From: Odiellus spinosus
Lineage: Eukaryota > Arthropoda > Arachnida > Opiliones > Phalangiidae
Direction of reading: 5' to 3'
Length of the DNA: 64,000 bases
NCBI GenBank assembly: GCA_963920705.1
Contig: OY987229.1
Span: 23,657,728 to 23,721,727 of the forward strand
In this document: positions 40,401-51,760 of the stretch, piece by piece
Layout of the letters: every line of letters begins with the position of its first letter
Numbering within the stretch: the first letter of the stretch is position 1
Notes under the pieces: generated by a model
What the model was told of the DNA's origin: nothing
The model's input: the letters and a program-made list of their open reading frames with translations, nothing else
Databases searched by the model: none
Program-made: the position numbers and the translations under genes

Positions 40401-42506
40401 TTAATACGGTGTATGGCGTTAAGGGTGATGCGTAACTGGTAGTAGTTTTTTTGGAAAAGGCAATTTTGGGCAAGATTTTTGTCAGGTTAGCGTCGCTTTT
40501 AACGCGTAGCTATAGTCCCGAGGGAGGGAGACGACCTAAACAGGGTTTCTTCTGAAAACCTGATAATATTTATCCGATATGAGAGAATCTTTTTATCCTC
40601 TTTCTTCTCGGTAAGCGACGAGCTAAAAAAAAAAAATACTACAAAAATAAATAAAAGGGGCTTTCTTTTAAGGCACCCGGAGACATACAAGCTAAAGAAA
40701 ATAGGAGATGAGGTGGGGTCACTTCTTAAAGGGAAAATAAAACACCAAAGGTTCATTTTAAAGCATTTTTTTAACCCTAAAACTTAGTAAACAAATGGTC
40801 CTGATTTGAAAGGTTTTTTTTAGAATAATGACCTTTGCACAGAGGGGTAATAGATTTATTGACTTGACCTCGACAGTTTCTAGAAAGTTCGTCGTAACGA
40901 ACTTAAAGGCTTAAATTTAATCCAAGATTAGTAAAGTGACGGTTTAAGGAGATTGCCAAACAGTTGAAATTAAAATGACAGCTCCAAACAGTCACGTGGC
41001 TTGACCCGTCTGTGTTTACTAATAACCTTTTGTTAAATACCTTGTTGAAATGTTTTTAAACCTTTGATACGAATTTAATCCAACTAGATTTAAATTAAAC
41101 ACTAATTTGGGGGGTAATCTAATAGTTCTAGCGCAGCAAAAGTTTTTTGGGGGTAAATTTAAAACCTGGTGGTATTTTTTTATTTATTATGTGACTTCAT
41201 TTTCCCTTTAAGTATGAAAACGGGCGAGAGTATGGTGTTTTTATTTTCCCCTGGATGCTAGTTATATCCAAACTTTCCACTTTGGTACAGGGGATGCGGA
41301 ATTGGGATGAGGTGTGGGAAGGGAGCTGATGAAATGGCGGTCTAGTCGAATAGAAAAAAAAAAAAAAATCTCTCAAAAACGTAGCGATGTCTCGGATCTA
41401 TATTTTTTTTCTTTGTTCCACACGTATAGTTTATCGCGTCGTAGTTAAATCTTACGGCCTAGATATAGGAAGACAGTGTCGTACCATTCCCCAAGGCTTA
41501 ACTATCCCTCTTTCCCTTTGATCTTCATTTTCTAGGTGCTATTACAAAGAGTACCGGTCAAATATATAATATAATTATATTAAAAGATTTCGCGTAAAAT
41601 ATATTTACATTCATTAGCAAAATTGGCCAATTATTATTCAAAAATTGAGCGATAATATTTACCAGTAAAATTGCCCAACTATTCTAAAATTAAACAATGA
41701 TATCCATCCTTTATCGGAATATTTTCATTCAAATTTCTGGACAAAAATTTTGCCCAATAATTAAATATTCAATCGTTTTATTTAACAAAATTGGGGTGAA
41801 TATATTGTACAAAAAAAACGTAGGTCTACTAGGCTGATTTGGAAATAGACGACCTCCAAAATTATTTGCGCAAAATCTTCAATATTGGCGCCCGAAATTA
41901 TTATTTATCAAAAAAATAGGCCTTATAATATCGTAATAAAACAGAATACTTCAAGGTCAAACCTTTCATCATTTTAATACAGAAGCGTTAACACACTCGA
42001 CAGCTCGTAATCCTGGCTAGTTGCCATAAAATAATGGGGGGGGGGGAATTTTAGGCCTAATTTCAAACTACAATATAATTTATTTTGCGGAATAATGGCC
42101 TATTCCGTGTAGTTGTCATATACCTTATTTTAACATATCCGTTTGGATCGTCTGGCCGGACCCTTCGAGGGAACCCCGCCCCCTCTTAAAAAATTCAAAA
42201 TGTCACCCCCCCTAATATTTTGGCGGAGGATTTTTGAGTTTTCAGCTACGGCAGTGCTAACTGTTTTACTTCCCGAGCAACGCCCCCTTTCACCTACTCA
42301 TTCGCGGATTTCATGGCATTCGGGGTTTTTTTTGGCTTGGGTAGCGAACGGAACAGTCGGGATTTACGTTTTATTGTAATTGAGAGACTAAACCTTGATT
42401 ATTGATCTCTAATTAACGGTAATTATTATCGTAAGTCAACCCTAAACCATCGCGAAGTACCACGAAAATATTATTCGTTTCGGAATCTGTTCGGTTTGTG
42501 TTTGAA

Positions 42507-42606
42507 AAATTGGCGGAGCTAAGCCTAGGCTTCCTTCTAGATATTGTAGGCGTCGAACGTGTTCGTTTTGTTCGCGGGAAAATTGGCGGCGCTAAGCCTT
42601 GGCTTC
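42507..42606 (+). promoter_or_regulatory. Candidate promoter patch: E2F-like site and direct repeats
   Basis: Two direct repeats of AAAATTGGCGG followed by (a/c)gctaagcct and ggcttc, at 42507-42534 and 42579-42606. A GCGGGAAA word (reverse of the E2F consensus TTTCCCGC) lies at 42574-42581. CpG-containing and 110 bp upstream of the exon-like segment at 42716. Promoter activity is inferred only. Confidence 0.3.
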
Positions 42607-42715
42607 TTAGCTTTCGTTACGCGGCATAAGGTTCGTAAAAACCTTTGTCTTTGTTGATTAAGCTTCCCTAATTAAGCTATGAATTGTATAAATTTAATTT
42701 TACTTAATATTACAG

Positions 42716-42813
42716 GATCTTGTAAAGTTCTACGAAATATTTGCGGAGGACAACGACGTTTGGATATTTTAAATGGGACCAGTTTTTCTTGTCGGAACTT
42801 CGGAAGAGTGTCG
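42716..42813 (+). other. Possible 5' exon of an unidentified gene
   Basis: A 98-bp segment between a good acceptor (ATATTACAG at 42707-42715) and a good donor (GTGAGT at 42814). An ATG at 42773 opens MGPVFLVGTSEEC and reaches the donor in phase 2. Another frame (SCKVLRNICGGQRRLDILNG onward) is open across the whole segment. I do not recognise either peptide and could not find a following exon. Could be a 5' UTR exon, a noncoding RNA exon or chance. Confidence 0.25.
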
Positions 42814-43464
42814 GTGAGTGAAAGAAATTATTTATTTTAGGCCTTGTATTACGTGTGAGATGAAAGAGGTTAGGCCTATTTTCGCCCCCCTTTTGGGGCT
42901 ACGTACGCTAAGCCAAGGGATAACCCCTGTCGCTACTAAAGCTGTAATTTAATATTACAGATATATTTTAAGCTATAATTTACATAATTTAACCATCTCC
43001 TTGCTGGTTTATTTTGAATGTACCCATTATTTGTCCCAATCAAGAGCCTCTGACGTCACAAATTTTAGTTTTACAGTAACTGCAGTTACTGAACGCACCC
43101 TTCGAAAGTAATTTCTATTTAAACACACGAGTATTTGTATTTTTGGTAACTTTGGACCTCAGAGGTCATCGTTTGTGGGTTAGTAAGGGCACCTTTATAC
43201 CACGGCACTCTAGCAGACGCCGTATTCTTCATCAAAATATCTCGTTCAGTCAGCTCCCATATATTTTCCATATTATTTCCTCTTTCTTCTAGGGAATTTA
43301 AAATAAAAATTGGGTGAAAATCTTGAAATGGTCGTTGTAGGAACCTCCATATCGCCAATGATATAGATTGAGGCGTGCAGACGATATTCCCATAGAAAAA
43401 TGTAATGAATTCGATTCGGGCTGGGGTTTAAAGACCACAGAGTTGAGTTAGCGCTTTTAGTTAA

Positions 43465-43660
43465 AGGGAGAATGGAACCTAACCTAATTTTTTTAGTCCT
43501 AATCCAACAGTAAACAAAATTACAATCAAATATTAAACTAGAAATAAATTTAAAACTTACCATCAAAATAGGCTTAGCTGGATTCGTGAAGATATCCTGA
43601 TCTCTCCGTATAAGGTCTAGCAACCAATGTGATTGGTCGCTAGTCCTTATACGGGAGACT
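43465..43660. mobile_element. TTAA-family element, right end lost
   Basis: TTAA at 43461-43464, then AGGGAGAATGGAACCTAACC. Shares TAGAAATAAATTTAAAACTT and AAAATAGGCTTAGCTGGATT with the element at 40076. Has its own inner palindrome around ctagcaaccaat / attggtcgctag. No matching right terminus was found. Confidence 0.8.
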
Positions 43661-44779
43661 AAACACTCTTAATTTTAGGTTTTTTTTTTAAATAAATTGC
43701 CGTAAGTTTTCATTATAAACCTTTTGAGATACTGCGGTGAATTTTCAAGGTAATTTTAGGGTTCATAGGTTAACTCGCCTCTGAATTAAGCCTTGACCGC
43801 GTTAGGGAGGATGAGGTGGATAGTTTATGTCGTTACGTAGAGTATTGACAGACTGCTGGGAATTATATCTTCCAATCATTGTTTCCTTCGAACCAATCAG
43901 AGTTAGAGGACAATTCGTCACATACTTATATTGCCCATTTAGGCCATAATTCACTAAAGATACTGCCAATGACAGTTAACCAGGGTTGCTCGTACAAATC
44001 AGAGATACACTTTCCTTTAACTATAAAATATATCTTAGTAGGATTACATTTTTAGCGAGCTGTAACTATATAAAAAAGAATAAAAATAAGGTATGATTGT
44101 CTTAGTAGGGCAGCTGCGGGATTATAGGAAAAAAAAAACTATATTATTCTAGGAGATAAGCCTTGGCCACTCGGAATTAGGCCTAGAGACTCTGGGTAAA
44201 AAAATTTGGTGACTGAAAATAGATTGCTTATGAAAAAGATATGGAAAAATTGCTCGTTTTAGCTGGAGCCCCAGCTTGCCTAGATTTTTTTTTTTTTTTT
44301 TTTTTCTTTGGCCACCCATTTATTATCGATCCAGTCATATTTTTCTTCTCACCCTCTGCCATTCAGAACTTGCCCTTCAAGGTCTTCAATCTCTGGTCAC
44401 GATGCACGCGTGAGGATTTAAAAATTCAGAGATTGAAAGGGGTTTAAGTTAGGAAGGAAAAAGATGAGAGATAGTCAGGCCTATGTATAAAGAAAAATGT
44501 CGACAGCAATTTAATACGCTTTGATTTATCCTTGATTTATTGGAATCTCAACAAAAAAATAACTTTGACCTTGATGAGATTATGTAGAGGGAGGGGTTCT
44601 TCGCGAATAGGTGTTCCAAATTATATCATCAAAAGTATATAACTTTTATTTCATATAAGTAAATAAGAACCCGTATCTTAATACTATCAGAAAAGGTCAT
44701 CACCCCTGTCTGGCTAGAGTGATTGGACTCTTCAGCTAAATATTTTGAGTTCCGGTTTGCTCCCGTTTTACCCTTTTCA

Positions 44780-44806
44780 GACGAGGTGTAACTAGCCGGT
44801 TTAATC
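44780..44806 (-). mobile_element. Partial relative of the 94-bp element
   Basis: CAGACGAGGTGTAACTAGCC plus the following GGTTTA matches the reverse complement of the right end at 20529-20554. Only one end is recognisable. Confidence 0.5.
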
Positions 44807-46174
44807 ACTAGCGTTGTTTACTTATGAAATAAAGTGATATACTTTTGCTACAACTAAGTAGATAAGTTTGCTACTTTTTCTTGATTCTACGCTATTTGCT
44901 ATTAGTTAAAAACATGAGCCCCAAACAAATGCAATTTTCGTAAAAGCTGGTATCTTTTTTTACTGAAGTTCGTTGATTTTTCAAAGAACCCTTTTAAATT
45001 TTTTTAGCCTACGTTTTAGATTTTATAGGTAGAAAAAAAAAATAAAATATCTTTGCCGAGTCTGTTAGTCGTGGTCTGCATTACTAATATATACCATAGG
45101 AAGACTTAGTCTCGCGGGGCTGCTACTTTTTAAGGGGCTAGATATATCGTTCAATTGGAATTTACAACATATTCTAAAGCTGAGGCGGAGTGATACACCG
45201 TGTTATCTAATAAGGTTTAAAAATTTAGTCTCGGTCAGCTCTCTTTTTGAAGGTTAATGTACAGGCTAGAGTCAATTCCACCAATAATTGACACCGAGGT
45301 TAAAGCCCGCTTCCCTATTTTTCTAATTCAATAAATAATGGATTTATAGGGCAGCCTAGGTTTGCGCGTTCTATCAATTCGAGTTGAAATTAAATGTATA
45401 TTGGAAATGAAAGTAGATATAGTGTAAAAATGATATTCGAGGGTCAAGTTTAAATCGTAACGTCCGAATAGAGGCGATAAGAATTGGTTGAAGTTGTAGC
45501 GACTAATGGTAGTATCATGGACAATGACTTGGCTTTCGGGAGATAAAACTGGGTTATGTTTATCTTGTCCAAGATTGGATCCACTTGGTATTTTTGACTA
45601 CAAATTAGGTTAACTTTATCGCGCGTGTTATTATCCTGGACAACTACTTATCCTTTGTATTCCTGTTGTTTACTTGTCATTGTTGACTGGGAACTAGGTA
45701 GCTTTATCGCGTTCAAGCGACAGAAAATAACCTTTTAAGAATCTCGGATTTTTTTAACTTCGGACATACGTTTACTATTTTAAGTGCTCTGGACGTTTAA
45801 CTCTTGATCTCGGGAATAAATTTAAGCTCCCAAGGCAAAAGATTTTCATGAAGTTGACATAGTAGCTCTTTGATACCAAACTTAACTCCCGTCTATATCT
45901 CATACCATCCTTGAGACCGTGAAAACGCGTGGTAGACATTTCGCTAAGTATTCTGACCTTCTCTATTTCCCCTAGGAGTAATGTTCATTCGGCCTCTAAA
46001 ATATGAACGAACAGTATTTATATCTGAGAAACTTCCAGGCGACTCGTGACTTGAAAATAGATTTTATTGGAAAAGGCATATTTTCGTCTTTGTGGTTGAG
46101 ATGAATGGGAGAGATCATCGCGATTCCCTAAATATCTTGGTTGTAAGAGATTTAAGACGCTTTAACACTAGTAT

Positions 46175-46512
46175 CAGAAGCCGATGAAACCCTCCTTTGA
46201 AGTCTATTACTCCCGGGTCTTGTCTACCCCTCTCTGTATGGGTTATTCTCAAAAGGCGCGATTCGTACGCCTCCTAACGGTAGATGTTTTCGTAGCGGGA
46301 GCTCGTCGAGCGAATATCTCTAGCAGCCTCGGAGTTCGTCCAAAAAACGTCGTCGTTTGTGGAGAGAGAGAATTTCCAATTTTCCGTAGACAGGGGGGAT
46401 GAAGTAGGACCCCCTCCGATCTCGTAAAATTGGGAATTTTACCCATACAGAGAGGAGCGCTATATGGAACATTGGAGTAGTAGACTTCAAAGGAGGGTTT
46501 CATCGGCTTCTG
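46175..46512 (+). mobile_element. CAGAAGCC-family MITE, copy 2 (338 bp)
   Basis: Same orientation and sequence as the copy at 18310. Flanked by the perfect 7-bp duplication CTAGTAT (46168-46174, 46513-46519). Contains the palindrome GTAAAATTGGGAATTTTAC at 46424-46442. Confidence 0.94.
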
Positions 46513-46519
46513 CTAGTAT

Positions 46520-47892
46520 TTTAAACGAATTTTAGACCGTTTTTGAAAGGTCAAGTTAGTTTTTTGATCGTTAGTTTAGCTCCGAAAGTTAATTTCAAAA
46601 TTCAAATATGATGGTTTAACTCTATAACAATTGAGTTTCCATTTATATTCGAGGCGTTTAATATTCTCGAATACTAGAGTCTTTTAAGCTGTTTTTGAAA
46701 GGTCAAGTTGTTAGTTTTTTGGTCAACTGTGGAGAGCGTTAGTTAGCTCCAATAATTAGTTTAAAAATGAATTTACGCTGTGAACGGGGTGAAATTTAAT
46801 TTTGATTTGTTTAAATTTACAGCGCTGCTGTGACATAAAGCGGAAATAGTATTTTTTTTGGGGGGGGGGGGGTGTCATTAATCGCGCCAAAAATCCTATT
46901 TCCAGATATTAAGAAGACTAAGCTTCCAATTTTCCTATTTAACTTCATCTTTAAATAATTTTTTCTTACTTAAAAGTAAAATGTGGCGCTATCTAAGAGT
47001 TTTTAAAGAAAAGAAAAAAGTTTTTAAAGAAGGATAGTCGGAATCGATAAACGAAGTCGGTGGTGGTTTTTTGTTACTGGGGACTGGGGAATTGATAAAT
47101 CGCTTTTATTCCGAGACATTTTTCTGGAAATTGCGCCGGGGCCCGCAACTGCAGCTAAAGCTCGCTAGCCCGAGCGAGTTACTCTAACGTTAATGAAAGC
47201 CTTCTGGGGCGTAGAAATTTTGACTGTCTTATCAGCTTACCCCGAGAAATTCCATTAATATAAATTTACATTGGAAATTCTTTTCTTCCCATTTTTTTCC
47301 CAACGTTGTCTATATTTCAAAATATGGCTGTCGTTTTAAGTATGATATAAATAGCCTTGTCGAAGCTTAAACCAACTGAGGTTGAAGCGTATACTCTCCT
47401 TTGGATTAACCTCCACTCTTTCTAGTACATAAGGGAACCATTTGACCTCTGTCACTCACTGTGACACGAATACTTAACAAATCTATTTGTCCACATTCTT
47501 CAAACTTTACCTTCTTGAACATAAATCTCGCCCCATGATAATTACGTCCACATTCTTAAAGATAGTTATAGCTCCATAATCCTTGGATTTGGGTAAAAAA
47601 TGGTAAAAATTAGAAAATTGCGACAAAATTAGATCAAATAGAATAAATAAAATAACCAAAATTTGAAATTTTGATCCACTTCAGGTTGAATTCTGATTTT
47701 TTTTTTTTCAATTTTAGTCTATTTGCTTGAATTTTGTTGGTAAATTCAAATTTCCCTTACCGAAAAAAGTTAGTCTGATCTGAAGAGGTCCTCAAGAACA
47801 CTATAAAAGTCTTGGGGAACTTTTTAAGACTTCCCCAAGATATTTTGACACAATAAAAGACTTTCCCAAGACCTCTTAAGACCTCTTAAGAC
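46520..47892. other. Intergenic, direct-repeat words and a G tract
   Basis: cgtttttgaaaggtcaagtt-type sequence occurs twice (46530-46550 and about 46690-46712), suggesting a diverged tandem duplication. A G14 tract lies at about 46859-46872. A short direct repeat GACCTCTTAA occurs next to the foldback element at 47893. No gene. Confidence 0.6.
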
Positions 47893-48182
47893 CAAGAAGG
47901 ATCAGATAAGGAGAGGAAAAGTGGGAACGGCGCGGCTCCTACTGCGTCGGCCTAAACTCCCACTCTGGGAGAACGGGGGACAGACGGGGGTAGAGATGCT
48001 TCGTGGTAAATTGTTGTCACGTGGGTAAAACGAATCCTTTGAGACGCGCTAGCTAGCGACCACGTGACAACAGTTTACCTCGAGAATTTCCTATTCCCCC
48101 TTTCCACCCGAGTGGGAGGTTGGCTCTTCTCTCTCTAACTCAACGCAGCCCCACTTTTCCTCTCCTTATCTGATCCTTCTTG
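47893..48182. mobile_element. CAAGAAGG foldback element (290 bp), complete
   Basis: Arms begin CAAGAAGGATCAGATAAGGA, perfect for 33 bp, then imperfect for about 130 bp to TTGTTGTCACGTGG / CCACGTGACAACAG in the centre. 7-bp duplication TTAAGAC at 47886-47892 and 48183-48189. No coding capacity. A half copy lies at 26808. Confidence 0.92.
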
Positions 48183-48189
48183 TTAAGAC

Positions 48190-51100
48190 GAACTTTTTTT
48201 GGTAAGGGTTGGACCACTATTTTGACCAAATTAAAAGTTATTTCCTCGTTCTTCTATGGAAGCGTATTAAAATGAAAAGTAAAACCTACGTCACGCTATA
48301 AATAAAACTATTATTTATTCAAATTCGCGAGATACGTTAACTCGAGTCACAAGTTGCGTTTCTACTTTAAGAACTAATTGTTCTTGAGAAATTTTTGAAT
48401 GCTATTCTTGCCCTTTAAAAACGAAGTAATTGGACATGACAAATGTGATATTATTTCCCACAATGATCGAAATAAACGAAAGTGGACACTGACTCGATGT
48501 CCGGCTTAAATGATCACTTGTTTATCCGCTTAATTTTCGCTATAACCGATGACACCTTGCGATTCGCTTTGCCTCGTTTTATTTCTAGCGCTTTGTTCGC
48601 TTTTAATATAAGACGAATTTCTAGATTATTTCTTCCATAATCCTTTCAAAAGCTTAAAACTCTTTCGAGTTAAGATTCTTGTCGGATAAATTTCAAAACA
48701 GAATAAAGCCGCGTTTTCACGATTAGATTTTTTTTTTTAAATGTTAGGAGTAAACTTAGGAGTAAACTTAGGTGAATAGGAAAATGAAGTGATTGTACCA
48801 AAATCGTAGACCCTTAATTTTGGCGTACAATTAAAACTTGGGGAGACTTGCCAGTTGTCCTATAATTCCTATAATTCCTTTAAAACCCTATAGGTTTCAA
48901 TATCGAAACAAATTCGATTTGGCCAAAGGAAGTAGGTCTGCGTATCTTCGCTGAAATTTGCCCTGTAAAATTCTTTGAGATAATTTTAGTTCTATCCTTT
49001 AAAACCAAATATTGTGTCCTGTATAATCCCATATATTGGGTTAAAAAAAATCTATATTTCCTATAAGGAATTTAAATTTATTCTGGATATAAAGCTACAG
49101 TGTCCTGTCTTTTGATTAGTCTCCGAAGTAATTATTTTTACTCAATCTTTAAAGATTATTTGACAATTCAAATAATCTAAATTTACTACTGTTTAGTAGT
49201 TAGTAGTAGTTAGCTTATGAACTCCAAATTTTCTTATTAATCTTTTGAGGTGTCTGTTAATTGTTAATAGTACCATTCTCATTATCTTTCGTATTTTAAG
49301 TATTATTTGATGATGAAAACGTCGCTTTCTCAAGCGTTCTTTGTTACGAAGCGTCGTCTTTTCGTCGCTTTTGATGCTAAGCCTTTTTTTCTGATACGTA
49401 TATTAGAGACGGACGTCGGTAAGATGGTGGGGAAAGTAGATTTCCTCTAGCTCCTTCAGGGTTAAAACGCGAGAAACTGGGCAGGGCGTCTTCCAAAACT
49501 TCCTCCCGAGGCTCGTTACGAGAGAAAAAGCGCGGACTTCCCTAATTAATCTGGACTCGAGAGAAAACTTAATCCGATCGGTTTAAGTTGTCATAAGAAG
49601 GAGAAGAAACTGCCGCGAGAAAGGCGAACGCGAGGTGGTTTGGGGACGCGAAGGGGTGAACAGTTTTTGAGGAAGACGGAGATTAAAATATATAAATGAA
49701 AGAAGGACGGGATACTGTGAACATTTTCCACACGTCACCTTCTCAGCACCGCGTTGGTGTCGTAGAAAAAAAATGTGTCTAGGTCATTTTCCTTCGTCTT
49801 TGGTTTAAGAATAAGAAGGGAGAGTGAAATGATAAAATTATTAATATTACTTCATACACCCTTTAAATTGGGAAAACAGGAAAAAGTCAGGGAATTTGAA
49901 AATGAACCAAAAACGCCAGGGAATTTTAAGATATTTTAAAAAGTCAGGGAATTTAAAGATCTTTCGAGAAACCAGGAAATTACGATCATTATTTTGCGGA
50001 AAAGATTCTCAGCTGACGGCGTCTCAGTTGTATAGATTAGAACAAAGATACGCGTGTAACAAAGTTTGGCGAACGCGATTATATATATAAAAAAAAGGTT
50101 AAAAATTGGGTCAGGGAAAATCGTTGGAAAAGGTCAGGGAAAAACCTGGAAAAATCAGGGAATTTCAATCTGAAAAAACTGTAGCAAACCCTGCGTCTTT
50201 TTGGATAGCGATAATGATCTGAATTTGTTTTTAATTATTCCATATTTGACCATATTTGTATAACCAAAAAGTATTAATTTTGTATTTTCGTGGGAAGCCT
50301 GCTTAACGGATTAACTCGTTCTTAATAAACATTTTAATCAAGAGCATTTCTATTGAAAATAGAACTCAAATTTTATCCTCCATAGGAATTAAGAAACGAA
50401 AATTAACAAAAGCGACGAGTTCGGTGTAACCTTTAGTACTAGTCGCTAGTGGGTGAGGAGTCCATGATTTTGAATGAGCGCGGGATCCAATTAATTAAGT
50501 TTCGGGCGATGTTTTGCTAAATTAAGCCCCTATAAATTAACCTCCCTCAATTTTTTTTTTTTTTTTTTTTTGGGGTTCTTTTCTTCCGTAGTTCTTTTTG
50601 GCGTCGAACAAACACAATCCCACGGCTTTCTTTCCTCTCCTTTTTTTTCGGCGTTTAAACAAAGGGGTTGATGTCAATGTTAGGAAATGGAAGTAGAAGG
50701 GGGTTAGGAGGAACCACTAGTTTCGAACGCTGCCTTTTGGCTTCACGTTGACGCAAATCGCTCGGGAGATTCGACTTTACCACGAAAACGCCTCGGAAAA
50801 GCTTATTTAAATATTCGATTTGAGAGAGAACTTTGCTTTCAACTTACTTTTCATAAGCCACAACCTCGAAAATCTTTGCCGCTGGTTTTTAAACACTTTA
50901 GAGTCGAGTGTAGGCGGTGTCTATAGTCACTTTCCAATTGACTACATTTTTATAATTTTGATTTACAATGTCTATTGGAGAAGTTTAACTTGATTTATTC
51001 AAATACGCGAGCATTTCTACCTAATTAAATCGGATCAAGTTTCTGTTGGAAAGGTGCCCTATCAGTGACTTTAATGTCAATTAAATTAAATTATTACTGA

Positions 51101-51409
51101 TCCTTGACTTTAAATTTTAAATTAATGGGGTAGAATAGAAGTTATACCAAAGATCTACCGATATTTTACAATTATCAAAGTCATTTTTCCTACTAGTAGC
51201 CTGCAATTTAATTTGCGAAATATAGACTCGCTAAGCCTAAATTCTTTTGGATGAAACGTCGGGTTTTAAAATATGAAAAGTACTCTTAAACTAATTTCAA
51301 AGACGCAACTGTCATTGGCATTAGCAATTGAATCCAATGGAATTAAATTTTAAATTTCTCGACTTCGATAATTAACCACGAATTACCACGAAACCTTTGG
51401 CGAGTTTTG
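48190..51409. other. Intergenic stretch with CAGGGTT-type element remnant
   Basis: About 49877-50192 is rich in GTCAGGGAATTT-type words and ends TGTAGCAAACCCTG, which reads CAGGGTTTGCTACA on the other strand. This looks like one terminus of a DNA transposon, with a T23-class homopolymer near 50550 further on. No gene. Confidence 0.55.
49877..50192 (-). mobile_element. Probable transposon remnant with CAGGGTT terminus
   Basis: Repeated AAGTCAGGGAATTT and GGTCAGGGAAAA words as subterminal repeats and a terminal CAGGGTTTGCTACAG (minus strand) at 50178-50192. The other end was not identified. I recall similar CAGGGTT / TTCCCTGA termini in many animal genomes; the class is uncertain. Confidence 0.45.
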
Positions 51410-51416
51410 GTGATGT

Positions 51417-51753
51417 CAGAAGCCGATGAAACCCTCCTTTGAAGTCTACTACTCTAATGTTCCATATAGCGCTCCTCTCTGTATGGGTAAAATTCACAAT
51501 TTTACGAGTTAGAAGGGGTCCTACTTCATCCCCCCTGTCTACGGAAAATTGGAAATTCTCTCTCTCCACAAACGACGACGTTTTTTTGACGAGCTCCGAG
51601 GATGCTAGAGATATTCGCTCGACGAGCTCCCGCTCCGAAAACATCTACCGTTAGGAGGCGTACGAATCGCGCCTTTTCAGAAAAACCCATACAGCGAGGG
51701 GTAGACAAGACCCGGGAGTAATAGACTTCAAAGGAGGGTTTCATCGGCTTCTG
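51417..51753 (-). mobile_element. CAGAAGCC-family MITE, copy 3 (337 bp)
   Basis: Inverted relative to the copies at 18310 and 46175. Perfect 7-bp duplication GTGATGT (51410-51416, 51754-51760). Ends and interior are nearly identical to the copy at 56473. Confidence 0.94.
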
Positions 51754-51760
51754 GTGATGT

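Larger units (their letters stand above)
38955..42505. other. Intergenic stretch downstream of the receptor gene
   Basis: Holds the complete TTAA element at 40076-40400, a solo right end (ttcattttccctttaa) near 41198 and a segment at 39236-39297 repeated near 44695-44755. No protein-coding region is supported on either strand. Confidence 0.75.
42814..46167. other. Intergenic stretch, diverged dispersed repeats
   Basis: Besides the TTAA element (43465) and the partial 94-bp-family end (44780), sequence near 45165-45215 (ctaaagctgaggcggagtga and tacaccgtgtta) resembles 57630-57670, suggesting an old dispersed repeat. No supported gene. Confidence 0.65.

Noticed and set aside
43273..43623. 116-residue reverse-strand frame
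   Set aside because: Overlaps the TTAA-family transposon at 43465 and has no coding signature.
46184..46402. Open frame starting MKPSFEVYYS, seen in several places (18319, 51744 reverse, 56461, 61961 reverse)
   Set aside because: It is the CAGAAGCC transposon read in a frame; it starts in the inverted end, changes frame between copies and has no transposase motif.
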